Below are positions 1-5,335 of a stretch of 5,657 nucleotides of DNA, piece after piece. Origin of the DNA: Caldilineaceae bacterium (GTDB lineage Bacteria; Chloroflexota; Anaerolineae; Caldilineales; Caldilineaceae); contig JAAUPU010000249.1 of the NCBI GenBank assembly GCA_012032975.1, positions 1 to 5,657 on the forward strand, read 5' to 3'. How positions within the stretch are numbered: position 1 is the stretch's first letter; every line of letters starts with the position of its first letter. The notes under the pieces are model-generated. The model saw only the letters and a list, made by a program, of their open reading frames with translations. It was not told where the DNA came from and searched no databases. The position numbers and the translations under genes were made by a program.

Positions 1-2
1 CC

Positions 3-116
3 ATCTATCGCGAAGTCATCCCCCGCGCGCTGACCTACGTACAGCAGATGCAAATCATCAATGACACCGCATGGTATCTGCGGCCCGATGGTCGGCTGGA
101 GTGTCGATGGCGGTGA
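3..116 (+). pseudogene. 3' fragment of an unrecognised gene, truncated by the left end of the transposon
   Basis: An open frame enters from the window edge and stops at TGA 114-116, giving about 37 residues that include IYREVIPRALTYV and AWYLRPDGRLE. The composition looks like a real protein rather than chance, but I do not recognise the family. The last codons (TGT CGA TGG CGG TGA, from 102) lie inside the left inverted repeat. The native C-terminus is therefore probably lost, and the visible CRWR tail comes from the element. The alternative is that the gene naturally ended near here. The gene reads towards the element, as does the broken gene on the other side. Confidence 0.45.
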
Positions 117-127
117 CAACTGTCATC
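102..127 (+). repeat. Left terminal inverted repeat
   Basis: It begins TGTCGATGGCGGT, with a second match block TGTCA at 121-125. It pairs in inverted orientation with 5171-5196 at 19 of 26 positions, and the longest shared run is nine bases (GATGGCGGT). It supplies the in-frame TGA that ends the left-flank reading frame. Confidence 0.75.
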
Positions 128-186
128 ACTGCGCGCGGCGGAGGTCAGCACGCAAAGTTGCGGGATCAGGGGGGCGGAGCGGCGAA

Positions 187-205
187 ATGGCGGTTTAGAG
201 CATCA
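187..205 (+). repeat. Left subterminal repeat (ATGGCGGTTT motif)
   Basis: ATGGCGGTTT at 187-196 followed by ATCA nearby repeats the core of the terminal inverted repeat. It matches the right subterminal copy (minus strand from 5166) at 15 of 19 positions. IS21-family ends carry several internal copies of the transposase binding site, so this is a candidate second IstA site. It lies 80 bp inside the first copy on the left, but only about 25 bp inside on the right. Confidence 0.55.
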
Positions 206-486
206 CCCGAGCGCCTCGCTCTCGACGGGACGGCGCTGACGCTGGGTCCACGGCAAGGCGGGGCCGGTCGCCTCCGGCCTCCAATCCCGCCCGCTGCTGA
301 TCAATAATCGGTTGCACGGTAGCAATCCGGATCGGTGTCTGGTCGCGTGCAGCCGAGGTCGACATGGCAACATCCTTGACGCTCAGTCCCGGCGACAACA
401 CACGATCACGTGCAGATGCCTTGTCCGAGGGCTCCATTGTCCGAGCCAGGAACCATCCTGCGATGCTGGAGGGATCAAAACGTGCC

Positions 487-504
487 CCCTCCCCTTGGGG
501 AGGG
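487..504. repeat. Perfect 8-bp inverted repeat, G/C-rich
   Basis: CCCTCCCC (487-494) and GGGGAGGG (497-504) are exact reverse complements separated by TT, followed by another G-rich run (506-516). On the minus strand it lies about 190 bases downstream of istB and could slow or end transcription, but it has no T tract. It also resembles short dispersed palindromes found in G+C-rich genomes. Function is unknown. Confidence 0.5.
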
Positions 505-556
505 CGGGGGGAGGGGTCGTGGGACTGGCTGCGACGATGGCGTTCAGAGGCCGGCC

Positions 557-597
557 GTGTCTCAAAGGCCGAGCCGCCAGGGAGTGTCTCATGGGCC
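557..597 (+). repeat. Short direct repeat, two 14-base units
   Basis: GTGTCTCAAAGGCC (557-570) and GTGTCTCATGGGCC (584-597) match at 12 of 14 positions with a 27-base period. They lie downstream of istB inside the left end of the element. They might be protein-binding sites or chance, and no function is visible. Confidence 0.4.
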
Positions 598-696
598 AGG
601 GCCGGGACCCCCGGGTATGCCGTCGGTCGCGGGATGCTCGTCAGCAGCGCCCGCTCTGGTCTTCCCCGGAGGCCCCGGCGCCTTGGCTCGCGGGGC

Positions 697-1587
697 TTAC
701 GACTGTGGTTTGTCGCCCGTGCGCTTGGGCTTGGCGGTCTTGGGCGCGGCCGCTTCAGGGCTCTGCCTGGCTTGTGCCGCAGCTTGCCCGGCACAAGGGG
801 TCCGCTCTTGTCGATGCACCCACTCCCGGTAGCTCGGTCCATCGATGACAATCACGTGACTATGGTGCAGCAGCCGGTCCAGCAGCGCCGTCGCACCCAG
901 GTGGTCGTCCAGGTACTCTCCCCAGGATGCCCATGGGATGTTGCTGGTGATGATCGTCGCCCGCTGCGCATTGTACCGCGGCAGGAGCACCTTCTGCATC
1001 AGACCCGCTCGCCGGGCCTCGCTCCGCTCCACTTGCTCAAGACCCACTTCGTCAAGGATCAGAAGCTCGGCGTGGGTATAGGGTTTGAGCTGCTCCGTCA
1101 ACGTCTGATCGGCCAGACTGGCGGTCAATCGGGTCAGCATATCCGCGCTCGTGGTGTAGAGCACCCGGCGATTGTGGGTGCAACCGAGCAAGCCGAGCGC
1201 AAGCGCGATGTGGCTCTTGCCTGTGCCTGACATGCCCGCCAGTAAGACGTTTGTCCCCTGGTCGAGGAACCGCAGCGTGGACAGCTCCAAGATAAGATCC
1301 CGGTCGAGCTTGGGTTGGAAGCTGAAGTCGAAGTCGAAAAGGGTCTTTCGTACCGGCAGGCGAGCTTCCCGGATACGCCGTTCCACGCGGCCCTCGACGC
1401 GCTTGTGCAGCTGCGGCTCCACCAAACGCCACAACCACTGCAAGCGGCTCTCCTCGGTGCTCGGTGCGCAAAGCTCGCGTTCCAGGGCCTTTTGCATCTC
1501 GCAAAGGCCAAGTGTCTCAAGCGCTGGTTTCAGGTCCTGAAGCACCCGCTCCGGCGAGTCGGTCTGCTGGGTCTTGTTCTGCGTCAC
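697..1587 (-). CDS. istB: IS21-like transposition helper ATPase IstB
   Basis: This 296-residue AAA+ ATPase is of the IstB/DnaC-like type. In IS21, IstB binds DNA with ATP, selects and remodels the target, and recruits and activates the IstA integrase. The Walker A motif is GMSGTGKS at about residues 118-125 and Walker B is LLILDE at about 175-180. Sensor I is in TIITSN (211-216), and an arginine-finger-like region reads LLDRLLHHSHVI (235-246), matching the family pattern closely. The N-terminal 80 residues form the usual charged helical segment, and the last 35 are an Ala/Pro/Lys-rich tail. The start is GTG at 1587, chosen because GGAGG (1594-1598) sits six bases upstream. It overlaps the end of istA by 71 bases, suggesting translational coupling. 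It is the last gene of the operon. Confidence 0.93.
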   Translation of the reverse strand: MTQNKTQQTDSPERVLQDLKPALETLGLCEMQKALERELCAPSTEESRLQWLWRLVEPQLHKRVEGRVERRIREARLPVRKTLFDFDFSFQPKLDRDLILELSTLRFLDQGTNVLLAGMSGTGKSHIALALGLLGCTHNRRVLYTTSADMLTRLTASLADQTLTEQLKPYTHAELLILDEVGLEQVERSEARRAGLMQKVLLPRYNAQRATIITSNIPWASWGEYLDDHLGATALLDRLLHHSHVIVIDGPSYREWVHRQERTPCAGQAAAQARQSPEAAAPKTAKPKRTGDKPQS

Positions 1588-3202
1588 TTGCTGCCTCCAT
1601 GTCCTGTCCCTTGTCCTTTGGCTCCGCTTGGGCCAGCGAAAAGCCCCAGCTCTTGGGCTCCTCTTGCGACCGACAGCGCGCCACTTTGGGGTCGCCCGTG
1701 CGCAGGACCTCGTAGCTATCGAGCGAGCGTTGCAACACTGGATGCGCGGCCATCGCCGCGCGGATCCGCTCTCGCGTGGCGGCGGCGAGCTGCTCGGGCA
1801 GTCGCCTTGGAGCAGAACGCGCCTTCAAGATCCGCTCCACCCCCCGCGCCTCGTAACACCCGTATTTCTGCGCATGTTCCATCGCCCGGACGATATCATC
1901 GGACGAATAGACCAGCTGCAATTCCAGAAGCCACAAAAGCTCCGGCCCCGGATACCGTTTGTGCTCCACAAGCTTGCCGGTAAACTCCTGGGCCAGCGGG
2001 CCCCACAAGCCAAGCTGCGCCGACAACAGGTCCACATCATAGCGGCCGCGTCTGGTCTCCTTGACATTCCCGGCATGATACTGCCCCGCGCCATCGGGCA
2101 AGCGCTCCCACTGCGCCACACGCTTGACCCCGCGATCGTAGGCTTCGATCTGCTCGTGACCCACGCACAGATACAGCAGCTGACCGATATACCGATCCAA
2201 GACCCGGTATCGATTCGTCTCGTAGCGGACGTATCCCGTGGTATCCACCAGCCGGTGCACCACATCGCGCGTGTCATACGGTTTTTTCGGCAGCGGCTGC
2301 AGATAGGGTCGCTCCTCATTGAACATCTCTCCGATCGGGCGTCCGGTCACCGGATGTTTCCTTTGCATCGCGTGATGCTCCTGCCACCAACAAAGCACCT
2401 CGCGAAACTCCGCCAGGCTATGGAAGCGTCGTCCATTGATGAGATTGTCCTCCACATAGCGAAAGCGTCGTTCTACTTTGCCTTTGTAGGCCCCATCGCC
2501 GCGTGGCGCAATATGCAAGGCAAATCCATAGTAGGCCGCAAAATCGACCATCCGCACATTGAGCAGCGGTCGATTACACTCCCATCGGTCCACCACGCCC
2601 GGCATCGAATCGGTCACACATTCGAGCGGCACCCCTCCATAGCGCTCGAAGCTCTGCTTGATGCATTCCAGGATCGTGCTTTGACACGTGTCTTCATACG
2701 CCAAAAACGACGGCCCCCGCGACCAACAGAGCACCAGATCCCATACATGGACCTTCCAGCCCGGCTTGAGCTCGTAGGGCGACCAATCGAATTGTCCTTG
2801 TTGACCTGGCCCGGTTTCCACCACGCGAAACGCGACTTTGGGCCTCTGCTCCTGGCGCAGCGCCCGCAGATGCTCGCGGACGATCGTATAGCCGCCGTCA
2901 TAGCCCAAATCGGTCAGCTTTTCTTGCAGCCGCACCGCCGTCAGATTGGGATACTCCTCGAACCATGTCTGGATCTGCTCCTCGTAGCGATCCAGTTTGG
3001 ATGTCCGCGGCGTGCGCGGCTTGCCAAGCTCCCGCTCGATCGCCGACTCGCCTTGCGTCTTTCTCTCCTCCTGTTCCCGGAGCAGTTGCGCCACCGTACG
3101 CGGCGCGATCCCGAGGGCGCGGGCGATCCTCCGTTGCGATTGGCCTCGCTTGGCCAGCCGCATGACTTCGCTTCTTCGCCAATGGCGTAATGGATTCTTC
3201 AT
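1517..3202 (-). CDS. istA: IS21-like transposase IstA (DDE integrase)
   Basis: This 561-residue DDE transposase joins the cut element ends to target DNA. Residues 12-41 form a helix-turn-helix (RRIARALGIAPRTVAQLL) for end binding. The rve catalytic core spans about 130-260. The acidic triad can be placed at D139 (GQFDW), D198 (CVTDSM) and E244 (KGKVERRFRYV), spaced D-58-D-45-E as expected for the family. The C-terminal half resembles other IstA proteins, and the last 50 residues are acidic and low in complexity. The ATG at 3202 is chosen because the protein then begins just before the helix-turn-helix and lies 13 bases after the stop of the ParB-like gene. An AAAGG (3213-3217) overlaps that stop. 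An in-frame GTG directly upstream (3205) is an alternative start. No frameshift is seen. Confidence 0.95.
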   Translation of the reverse strand: MKNPLRHWRRSEVMRLAKRGQSQRRIARALGIAPRTVAQLLREQEERKTQGESAIERELGKPRTPRTSKLDRYEEQIQTWFEEYPNLTAVRLQEKLTDLGYDGGYTIVREHLRALRQEQRPKVAFRVVETGPGQQGQFDWSPYELKPGWKVHVWDLVLCWSRGPSFLAYEDTCQSTILECIKQSFERYGGVPLECVTDSMPGVVDRWECNRPLLNVRMVDFAAYYGFALHIAPRGDGAYKGKVERRFRYVEDNLINGRRFHSLAEFREVLCWWQEHHAMQRKHPVTGRPIGEMFNEERPYLQPLPKKPYDTRDVVHRLVDTTGYVRYETNRYRVLDRYIGQLLYLCVGHEQIEAYDRGVKRVAQWERLPDGAGQYHAGNVKETRRGRYDVDLLSAQLGLWGPLAQEFTGKLVEHKRYPGPELLWLLELQLVYSSDDIVRAMEHAQKYGCYEARGVERILKARSAPRRLPEQLAAATRERIRAAMAAHPVLQRSLDSYEVLRTGDPKVARCRSQEEPKSWGFSLAQAEPKDKGQDMEAASDAEQDPADRLAGAGASGPETSA

Positions 3203-3215
3203 CACCGACTCGCCT

Positions 3216-4748
3216 TTATTCCTTCTTGGTCTTGCTCCCAAGACCGCTGTCTGTTCCCAGTTGCAACAGCGTTGCTTCCGTCTTTTGACACACCCGCAGG
3301 GCTTCTTCCCACAGCGGTTCCAAGACCTCCGCTTCTTTGGCCGCCAGCCCCACAGGCGCCACCCGCCGGATGCTTTGTAATAGCCGCAGCATCGCCTGCC
3401 CTCCCAAAAGCAAATGTCTTCGCAGCTCGTTGCTGCCCGCACCCAGCCTGGGGTCGCGGGCCACATCGACCCTGCCTTGCCCAAGACGCTCCAGAAACCG
3501 CAACGGATCCTGGAGTACTTCACTGCGGGCCTGCGGATCGTCGACCTCAAGCACCAGCGTGACTAGCCGCGTCGTCTGCCGGCTCGACAGCCCAAAAGCT
3601 CGAATCGCTTGGGCCATCATCGGCTGTATGCCGCGCGGCATACGCGCCAGATCCCGCGCTACCGTAGGCGAGAGCAGCCCCAGCCGAATCTCTTCTTGCA
3701 GCTCCAGCGCCAAGTGTTCCACCAAGGCCAACCGCCGCGACACCCAAGATTGGTGATGCTTGAGCAGCTGGGCCACCTCAAGCTGCGGCAACTTCTGCTG
3801 GCGACACAGCGAGTGGATCACCCAGCCCTGCTCGATCTCGGTCAGTCCCCGATGTGCCTGGTTGCACAAAAGGATGTGTGCCTTGGCCGCCTTCTCCTCA
3901 AGCCCAAACCGCTGCGTCCGCACAGTGGTCCCGCCCAACTCCGCGATCAGCTTGACCCGCTTGAATCCGTCGATGAGCACCAAGTGGTCCGGCGCCACCT
4001 GCGTCGAGACCAGCACCGGATCGCACCGACCGCTTTGCAGCACAGCCGCCCGCAGTCGCGAATACTCCCGCGGACAATGCAGCCGCAGCGTCGAAAACCG
4101 TTGGTCAAGCTCGGCCAGCTCCACCTCTTTGTGCTCGGTCGCAGCCATGGGGCTCATGGCCTCACAATCCTTTTTGCTACGCTCTTTGCTGCGCGCCTGG
4201 GGGCGGCCGGCCGCTCGTTTGGATGCGCCGCGATAACCCACCGGCTCGGCCGCGGTAACCAGCACGCCTGGCTCAAGACACCGAGCGCAACGCAGCTCCT
4301 TGGGCCAGACAGCGGCCGGAGTTTCCGGCGCCAGAGTTTGCTCGTCGGGTTTTGCGCTTGCCGTCTCATCCTGGGTTTCCTTTTCTTCTGTCGCTTTAGC
4401 CACTGGCTCCGGCCCTTCCCTGGAGATCTCTTCCTTGGGCACGGAGATCTCTTCCTTGACCGGCACTGTGGCATGGGTGTGTGAAAAACGAGTCGTTTGG
4501 TCCGTCACTTTTTTTTCGACGGCGGCGTTTTCGTTACGCTTGCGGCGATACATGCGCTGGCGTGCGGCGTGGAGTCGCCTGCCGCGGTCGCTGGCCTGAT
4601 ACTTGGCGTTGGCCACGCGGTGACGTTGCAGACGGTGCTGCTTGTGGCACTGCGGGCTTGGGCACAGGTAGCGACCCCAGTTACAAGCGTCGCACACCAG
4701 GAAAGGCTGGCTGCAGATTTGGCACGAGACTTGATTGAGTTTGCGCAT
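3216..4748 (-). CDS. Zinc-finger/ParB-like DNA-binding protein, extra gene of the transposon
   Basis: This 510-residue protein is the first gene of the operon. Residues 1-40 hold paired cysteines (C9-x2-C12, C19-x2-C22, C29-x4-C34, then H35 and H38), a likely zinc-binding module. A basic segment follows (about 39-71, with YQASDRGRRLHAARQRMYRR). Residues 72-150 are an acidic low-complexity linker with a duplicated KEEIS. A lone CARC pair sits at 154-157. A ParB/Spo0J N-terminal-type domain spans about 207-300, with DPVLVS and IDGFKRVKLIAELG in place of the usual GERR box. A helix-turn-helix spans about 318-346 (LEVAQLLKHHQSWVSRRLALV). The C-terminal third is helical and unassigned. Such a gene is not part of minimal IS21. 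Its position 13 bp ahead of istA implies co-expression and a role in transposition: target choice, end binding or repression. That role is inference. The ATG at 4748 is kept because the cysteine module follows at once. Confidence 0.85.
   Translation of the reverse strand: MRKLNQVSCQICSQPFLVCDACNWGRYLCPSPQCHKQHRLQRHRVANAKYQASDRGRRLHAARQRMYRRKRNENAAVEKKVTDQTTRFSHTHATVPVKEEISVPKEEISREGPEPVAKATEEKETQDETASAKPDEQTLAPETPAAVWPKELRCARCLEPGVLVTAAEPVGYRGASKRAAGRPQARSKERSKKDCEAMSPMAATEHKEVELAELDQRFSTLRLHCPREYSRLRAAVLQSGRCDPVLVSTQVAPDHLVLIDGFKRVKLIAELGGTTVRTQRFGLEEKAAKAHILLCNQAHRGLTEIEQGWVIHSLCRQQKLPQLEVAQLLKHHQSWVSRRLALVEHLALELQEEIRLGLLSPTVARDLARMPRGIQPMMAQAIRAFGLSSRQTTRLVTLVLEVDDPQARSEVLQDPLRFLERLGQGRVDVARDPRLGAGSNELRRHLLLGGQAMLRLLQSIRRVAPVGLAAKEAEVLEPLWEEALRVCQKTEATLLQLGTDSGLGSKTKKE
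4422..4458 (-). repeat. Exact 16-bp direct repeat inside the ParB-like gene
   Basis: GGAGATCTCTTCCTTG occurs at 4422-4437 and 4443-4458, with a 21-base period. In the protein it gives two KEEIS units seven residues apart in the acidic linker. It looks like a small in-frame tandem duplication. Confidence 0.7.
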
Positions 4749-4766
4749 GGTCCCTGGGTGGGGACC
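4749..4766. promoter_or_regulatory. Inverted repeat directly before the ParB-like start codon
   Basis: GGTCCC (4749-4754) and GGGACC (4761-4766) are exact reverse complements with a six-base loop, and the repeat abuts the ATG at 4748. On the mRNA it would form a 6-bp all-strong stem. The stem includes the only purine-rich ribosome-binding sequence close to the start (AGGGA). This could restrict translation of the first gene or act as an operator. Both are inference. Confidence 0.45.
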
Positions 4767-4817
4767 TTTTGATCTTGACTTGGGCGGCAGAGATGGCAGG
4801 ATTGGTCCGTCGCATCA

Positions 4818-4831
4818 CACCGGTCCCGGTG
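4818..4831. repeat. Short palindrome CACCGG-TC-CCGGTG
   Basis: Six-base arms (4818-4823 and 4826-4831) are exact reverse complements with a two-base centre. The palindrome overlaps one of the 15-base direct repeats in the leader, so it may be part of an operator. It is short and could be chance in G+C-rich DNA. Confidence 0.35.
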
Positions 4832-4838
4832 CTGCGGC

Positions 4839-4877
4839 CGAGCGCTCGGAGGTCAAGCTCCGAGCGCTTGTCTTTTC
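4839..4877 (+). repeat. Strong stem-loop with 11-bp perfect arms; possible operator or terminator
   Basis: AGCGCTCGGAG (4841-4851) and CTCCGAGCGCT (4858-4868) are exact reverse complements around the loop GTCAAG. On a plus-strand RNA the stem extends by a G-U and a C-G pair (4839-4840 with 4869-4870) and is followed by TCTTTTC. It therefore resembles a rho-independent terminator for transcription opposite to the genes. As DNA it is equally a good operator for a ParB-like or HTH protein, about 90 bases ahead of the first gene. Confidence 0.55.
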
Positions 4878-4938
4878 AGGTCCCAGCCCCTGTGTAGCAC
4901 AGCCGGTTCCGCCACGCCAGTGGTGTTATTGCGCGGTG

Positions 4939-5058
4939 GTGTCACGGTTGGATGCTGGGGGCCCACGCGCCGCCAGGCGTCGTGTCACACCGCTGCACGG
5001 GATACCGATACTCCCCCCAGGTGCCACCTGCCGAGCTCCACGCTCAAGGAGGTGTCAC
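4939..5058 (+). repeat. Three copies of GTGTCAC in the leader
   Basis: Exact GTGTCAC occurs at 4939-4945, 4982-4988 and 5052-5058. The motif is nearly self-complementary (GTG-N-CAC). The right inverted repeat carries the related TGTCAC and the left end carries TGTCATCAC. Three copies of a given heptamer in 120 bases are not expected by chance, so a DNA-binding role is likely but unproven. Confidence 0.45.
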
Positions 5059-5147
5059 TTCGCTTCCTGGCAATACAGCCCCGGCTGCGGCCCCCATGAC
5101 GACTGATGCTCTATTCCGCCACCCGCACGCTCTCGGATCGCGGCCGC

Positions 5148-5166
5148 TGATTCCTGAAACCGCCAT
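5148..5166 (-). repeat. Right subterminal repeat (ATGGCGGTTT motif)
   Basis: Read on the minus strand from 5166, ATGGCGGTTT is followed by ATCA nearby. It repeats the core of the terminal repeat and matches the left subterminal copy at 15 of 19 positions. It is a candidate second IstA binding site on the right end. Confidence 0.55.
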
Positions 5167-5170
5167 CCCC

Positions 5171-5196
5171 GGTGACATCTCCTACCGCCATCAACA
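5171..5196 (-). repeat. Right terminal inverted repeat
   Basis: Read from 5196 on the minus strand it begins TGTTGATGGCGGT and ends with TGTCACC. It matches the left end (102-127) at 19 of 26 positions. The HEPN reading frame breaks exactly where this repeat begins, which supports 5196 as the element boundary. Confidence 0.75.
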
Positions 5197-5334
5197 GGTG
5201 CGCGGCTTGTAGGCGGTAAAGACCAGCAAAAGCGCATGGTAGTAGCGCTCGGTGGCCTGGTGCAGCAAAAACGCGGCTTCGGCCAGACGTCCCTGCAGGG
5301 CGGCATAGCGACAGTTGCGGATGAAGACCGAGGC
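5191..5334 (-). pseudogene. HEPN-domain protein fragment cut by the transposon
   Basis: The frame reads ASVFIRNCRYAALQGRLAEA then AFLLHQATERYYHALLLVFT and AYKPRT. This is the signature first half of the HEPN domain found C-terminal to MNT-type nucleotidyltransferases (pattern AAFxLHQAxERxYHxxLLVxTxYxPxTH). After the Thr codon (5199-5197) the family expects His-Asp/Asn, but the sequence switches to the transposon end. There TGT TGA gives Cys and a stop at 5193-5191. The rest of the domain, including the catalytic-type R-x4-6-H region usual in HEPN toxins, is missing. The upstream 55 codons in this frame are not protein-like, so the 5' part is also absent or out of frame. HEPN-MNT pairs often form toxin-antitoxin or defence modules, and this copy is dead. 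Confidence 0.7.
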
Positions 5335-5335
5335 G

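Larger units (their letters stand above)
117..696. other. Non-coding left end of the transposon
   Basis: About 580 bases separate the left inverted repeat from the istB stop codon, with no gene I can support. The stretch holds a subterminal copy of the end motif (187-196), a G/C-rich hairpin (487-504), a shortened end-like motif GATGGCGTTCAG (536-547) and a short direct repeat (557-570 and 584-597). A minus-strand frame of 80 codons (437-195) is open, but it has no recognisable domain and its stop lies in the subterminal repeat. There is no clear rho-independent terminator after istB. Confidence 0.6.
4808..4992 (+). repeat. Pair of 15-base direct repeats, CGTCGYRTCACACCG
   Basis: CGTCGCATCACACCG (4808-4822) and CGTCGTGTCACACCG (4978-4992) match at 13 of 15 positions, 170 bases apart in the leader. 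The second contains one of three GTGTCAC copies. They are candidate binding sites for a protein encoded by the element. Confidence 0.45.
4749..5158. other. Non-coding right end and operon leader
   Basis: About 410 bases between the first gene and the right subterminal repeat contain no gene I can support. They must hold the operon promoter, but I cannot pick a convincing -35/-10 pair. What stands out is repeat content: perfect inverted repeats at 4749-4766, 4818-4831 and 4841-4868, three GTGTCAC copies (4939, 4982, 5052) and a 15-base near-repeat (4808-4822 and 4978-4992). Confidence 0.6.
102..5196 (-). mobile_element. IS21-like three-gene transposon (parB-like, istA, istB), about 5095 bp
   Basis: The left end (from 102, plus strand) and right end (from 5196, minus strand) both begin TGT, share GATGGCGGT at the same offset and share TGTCA further in. 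Overall 19 of 26 positions match in inverted orientation, and the ends have the TG...CA form typical of IS21. Between them lie adjacent istA and istB genes plus an extra upstream gene, all on one strand. The element is about twice the length of a usual IS21 member (roughly 2-2.6 kb). The excess is the ParB-like gene and long non-coding ends of about 595 and 448 bp. All three genes are open and keep their key motifs, so it may be functional. The four flanking bases are GGAG (98-101) and GGTG (5197-5200), at best a decayed target duplication. Confidence 0.8.

Noticed and set aside
195..437. Minus-strand open frame of 80 codons in the left end of the element, with an inner ATG near 358
   Set aside because: It has no recognised domain and no good ribosome-binding site. 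The C-terminus is Arg/Ala/Pro-rich as expected for chance G+C-rich frames, and the stop lies in the subterminal repeat. It could be a passenger remnant, but I cannot support it.
1574..3190. 538-codon plus-strand open frame
   Set aside because: It lies entirely antisense to istA, which has clear DDE motifs. Long antisense frames are common in G+C-rich genes.
3203..3550. Upstream extension of the istA frame to an ATG at 3550
   Set aside because: The extension is Trp/Cys/Arg-rich, overlaps the ParB-like gene and precedes the normal IstA N-terminus. The start at 3202 fits the family.
3609..4484. 291-codon plus-strand open frame
   Set aside because: It is antisense to the ParB-like gene, with no domain and Leu/Arg/Gln-rich composition.
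4735..5106. Plus-strand open frame of 123 codons in the leader
   Set aside because: It has no protein-like features and covers the inverted repeats and GTGTCAC cluster expected of a regulatory region.
4749..5158. Promoter for the three-gene operon, e.g. TTGACC near 4850
   Set aside because: No -10 hexamer lies at suitable spacing, and I could not find a convincing pair anywhere in the leader.
98..5200. Four-base target duplication GGAG/GGTG
   Set aside because: Only three of four bases match, and the flanks do not form one gene when joined, so it is too weak to call.
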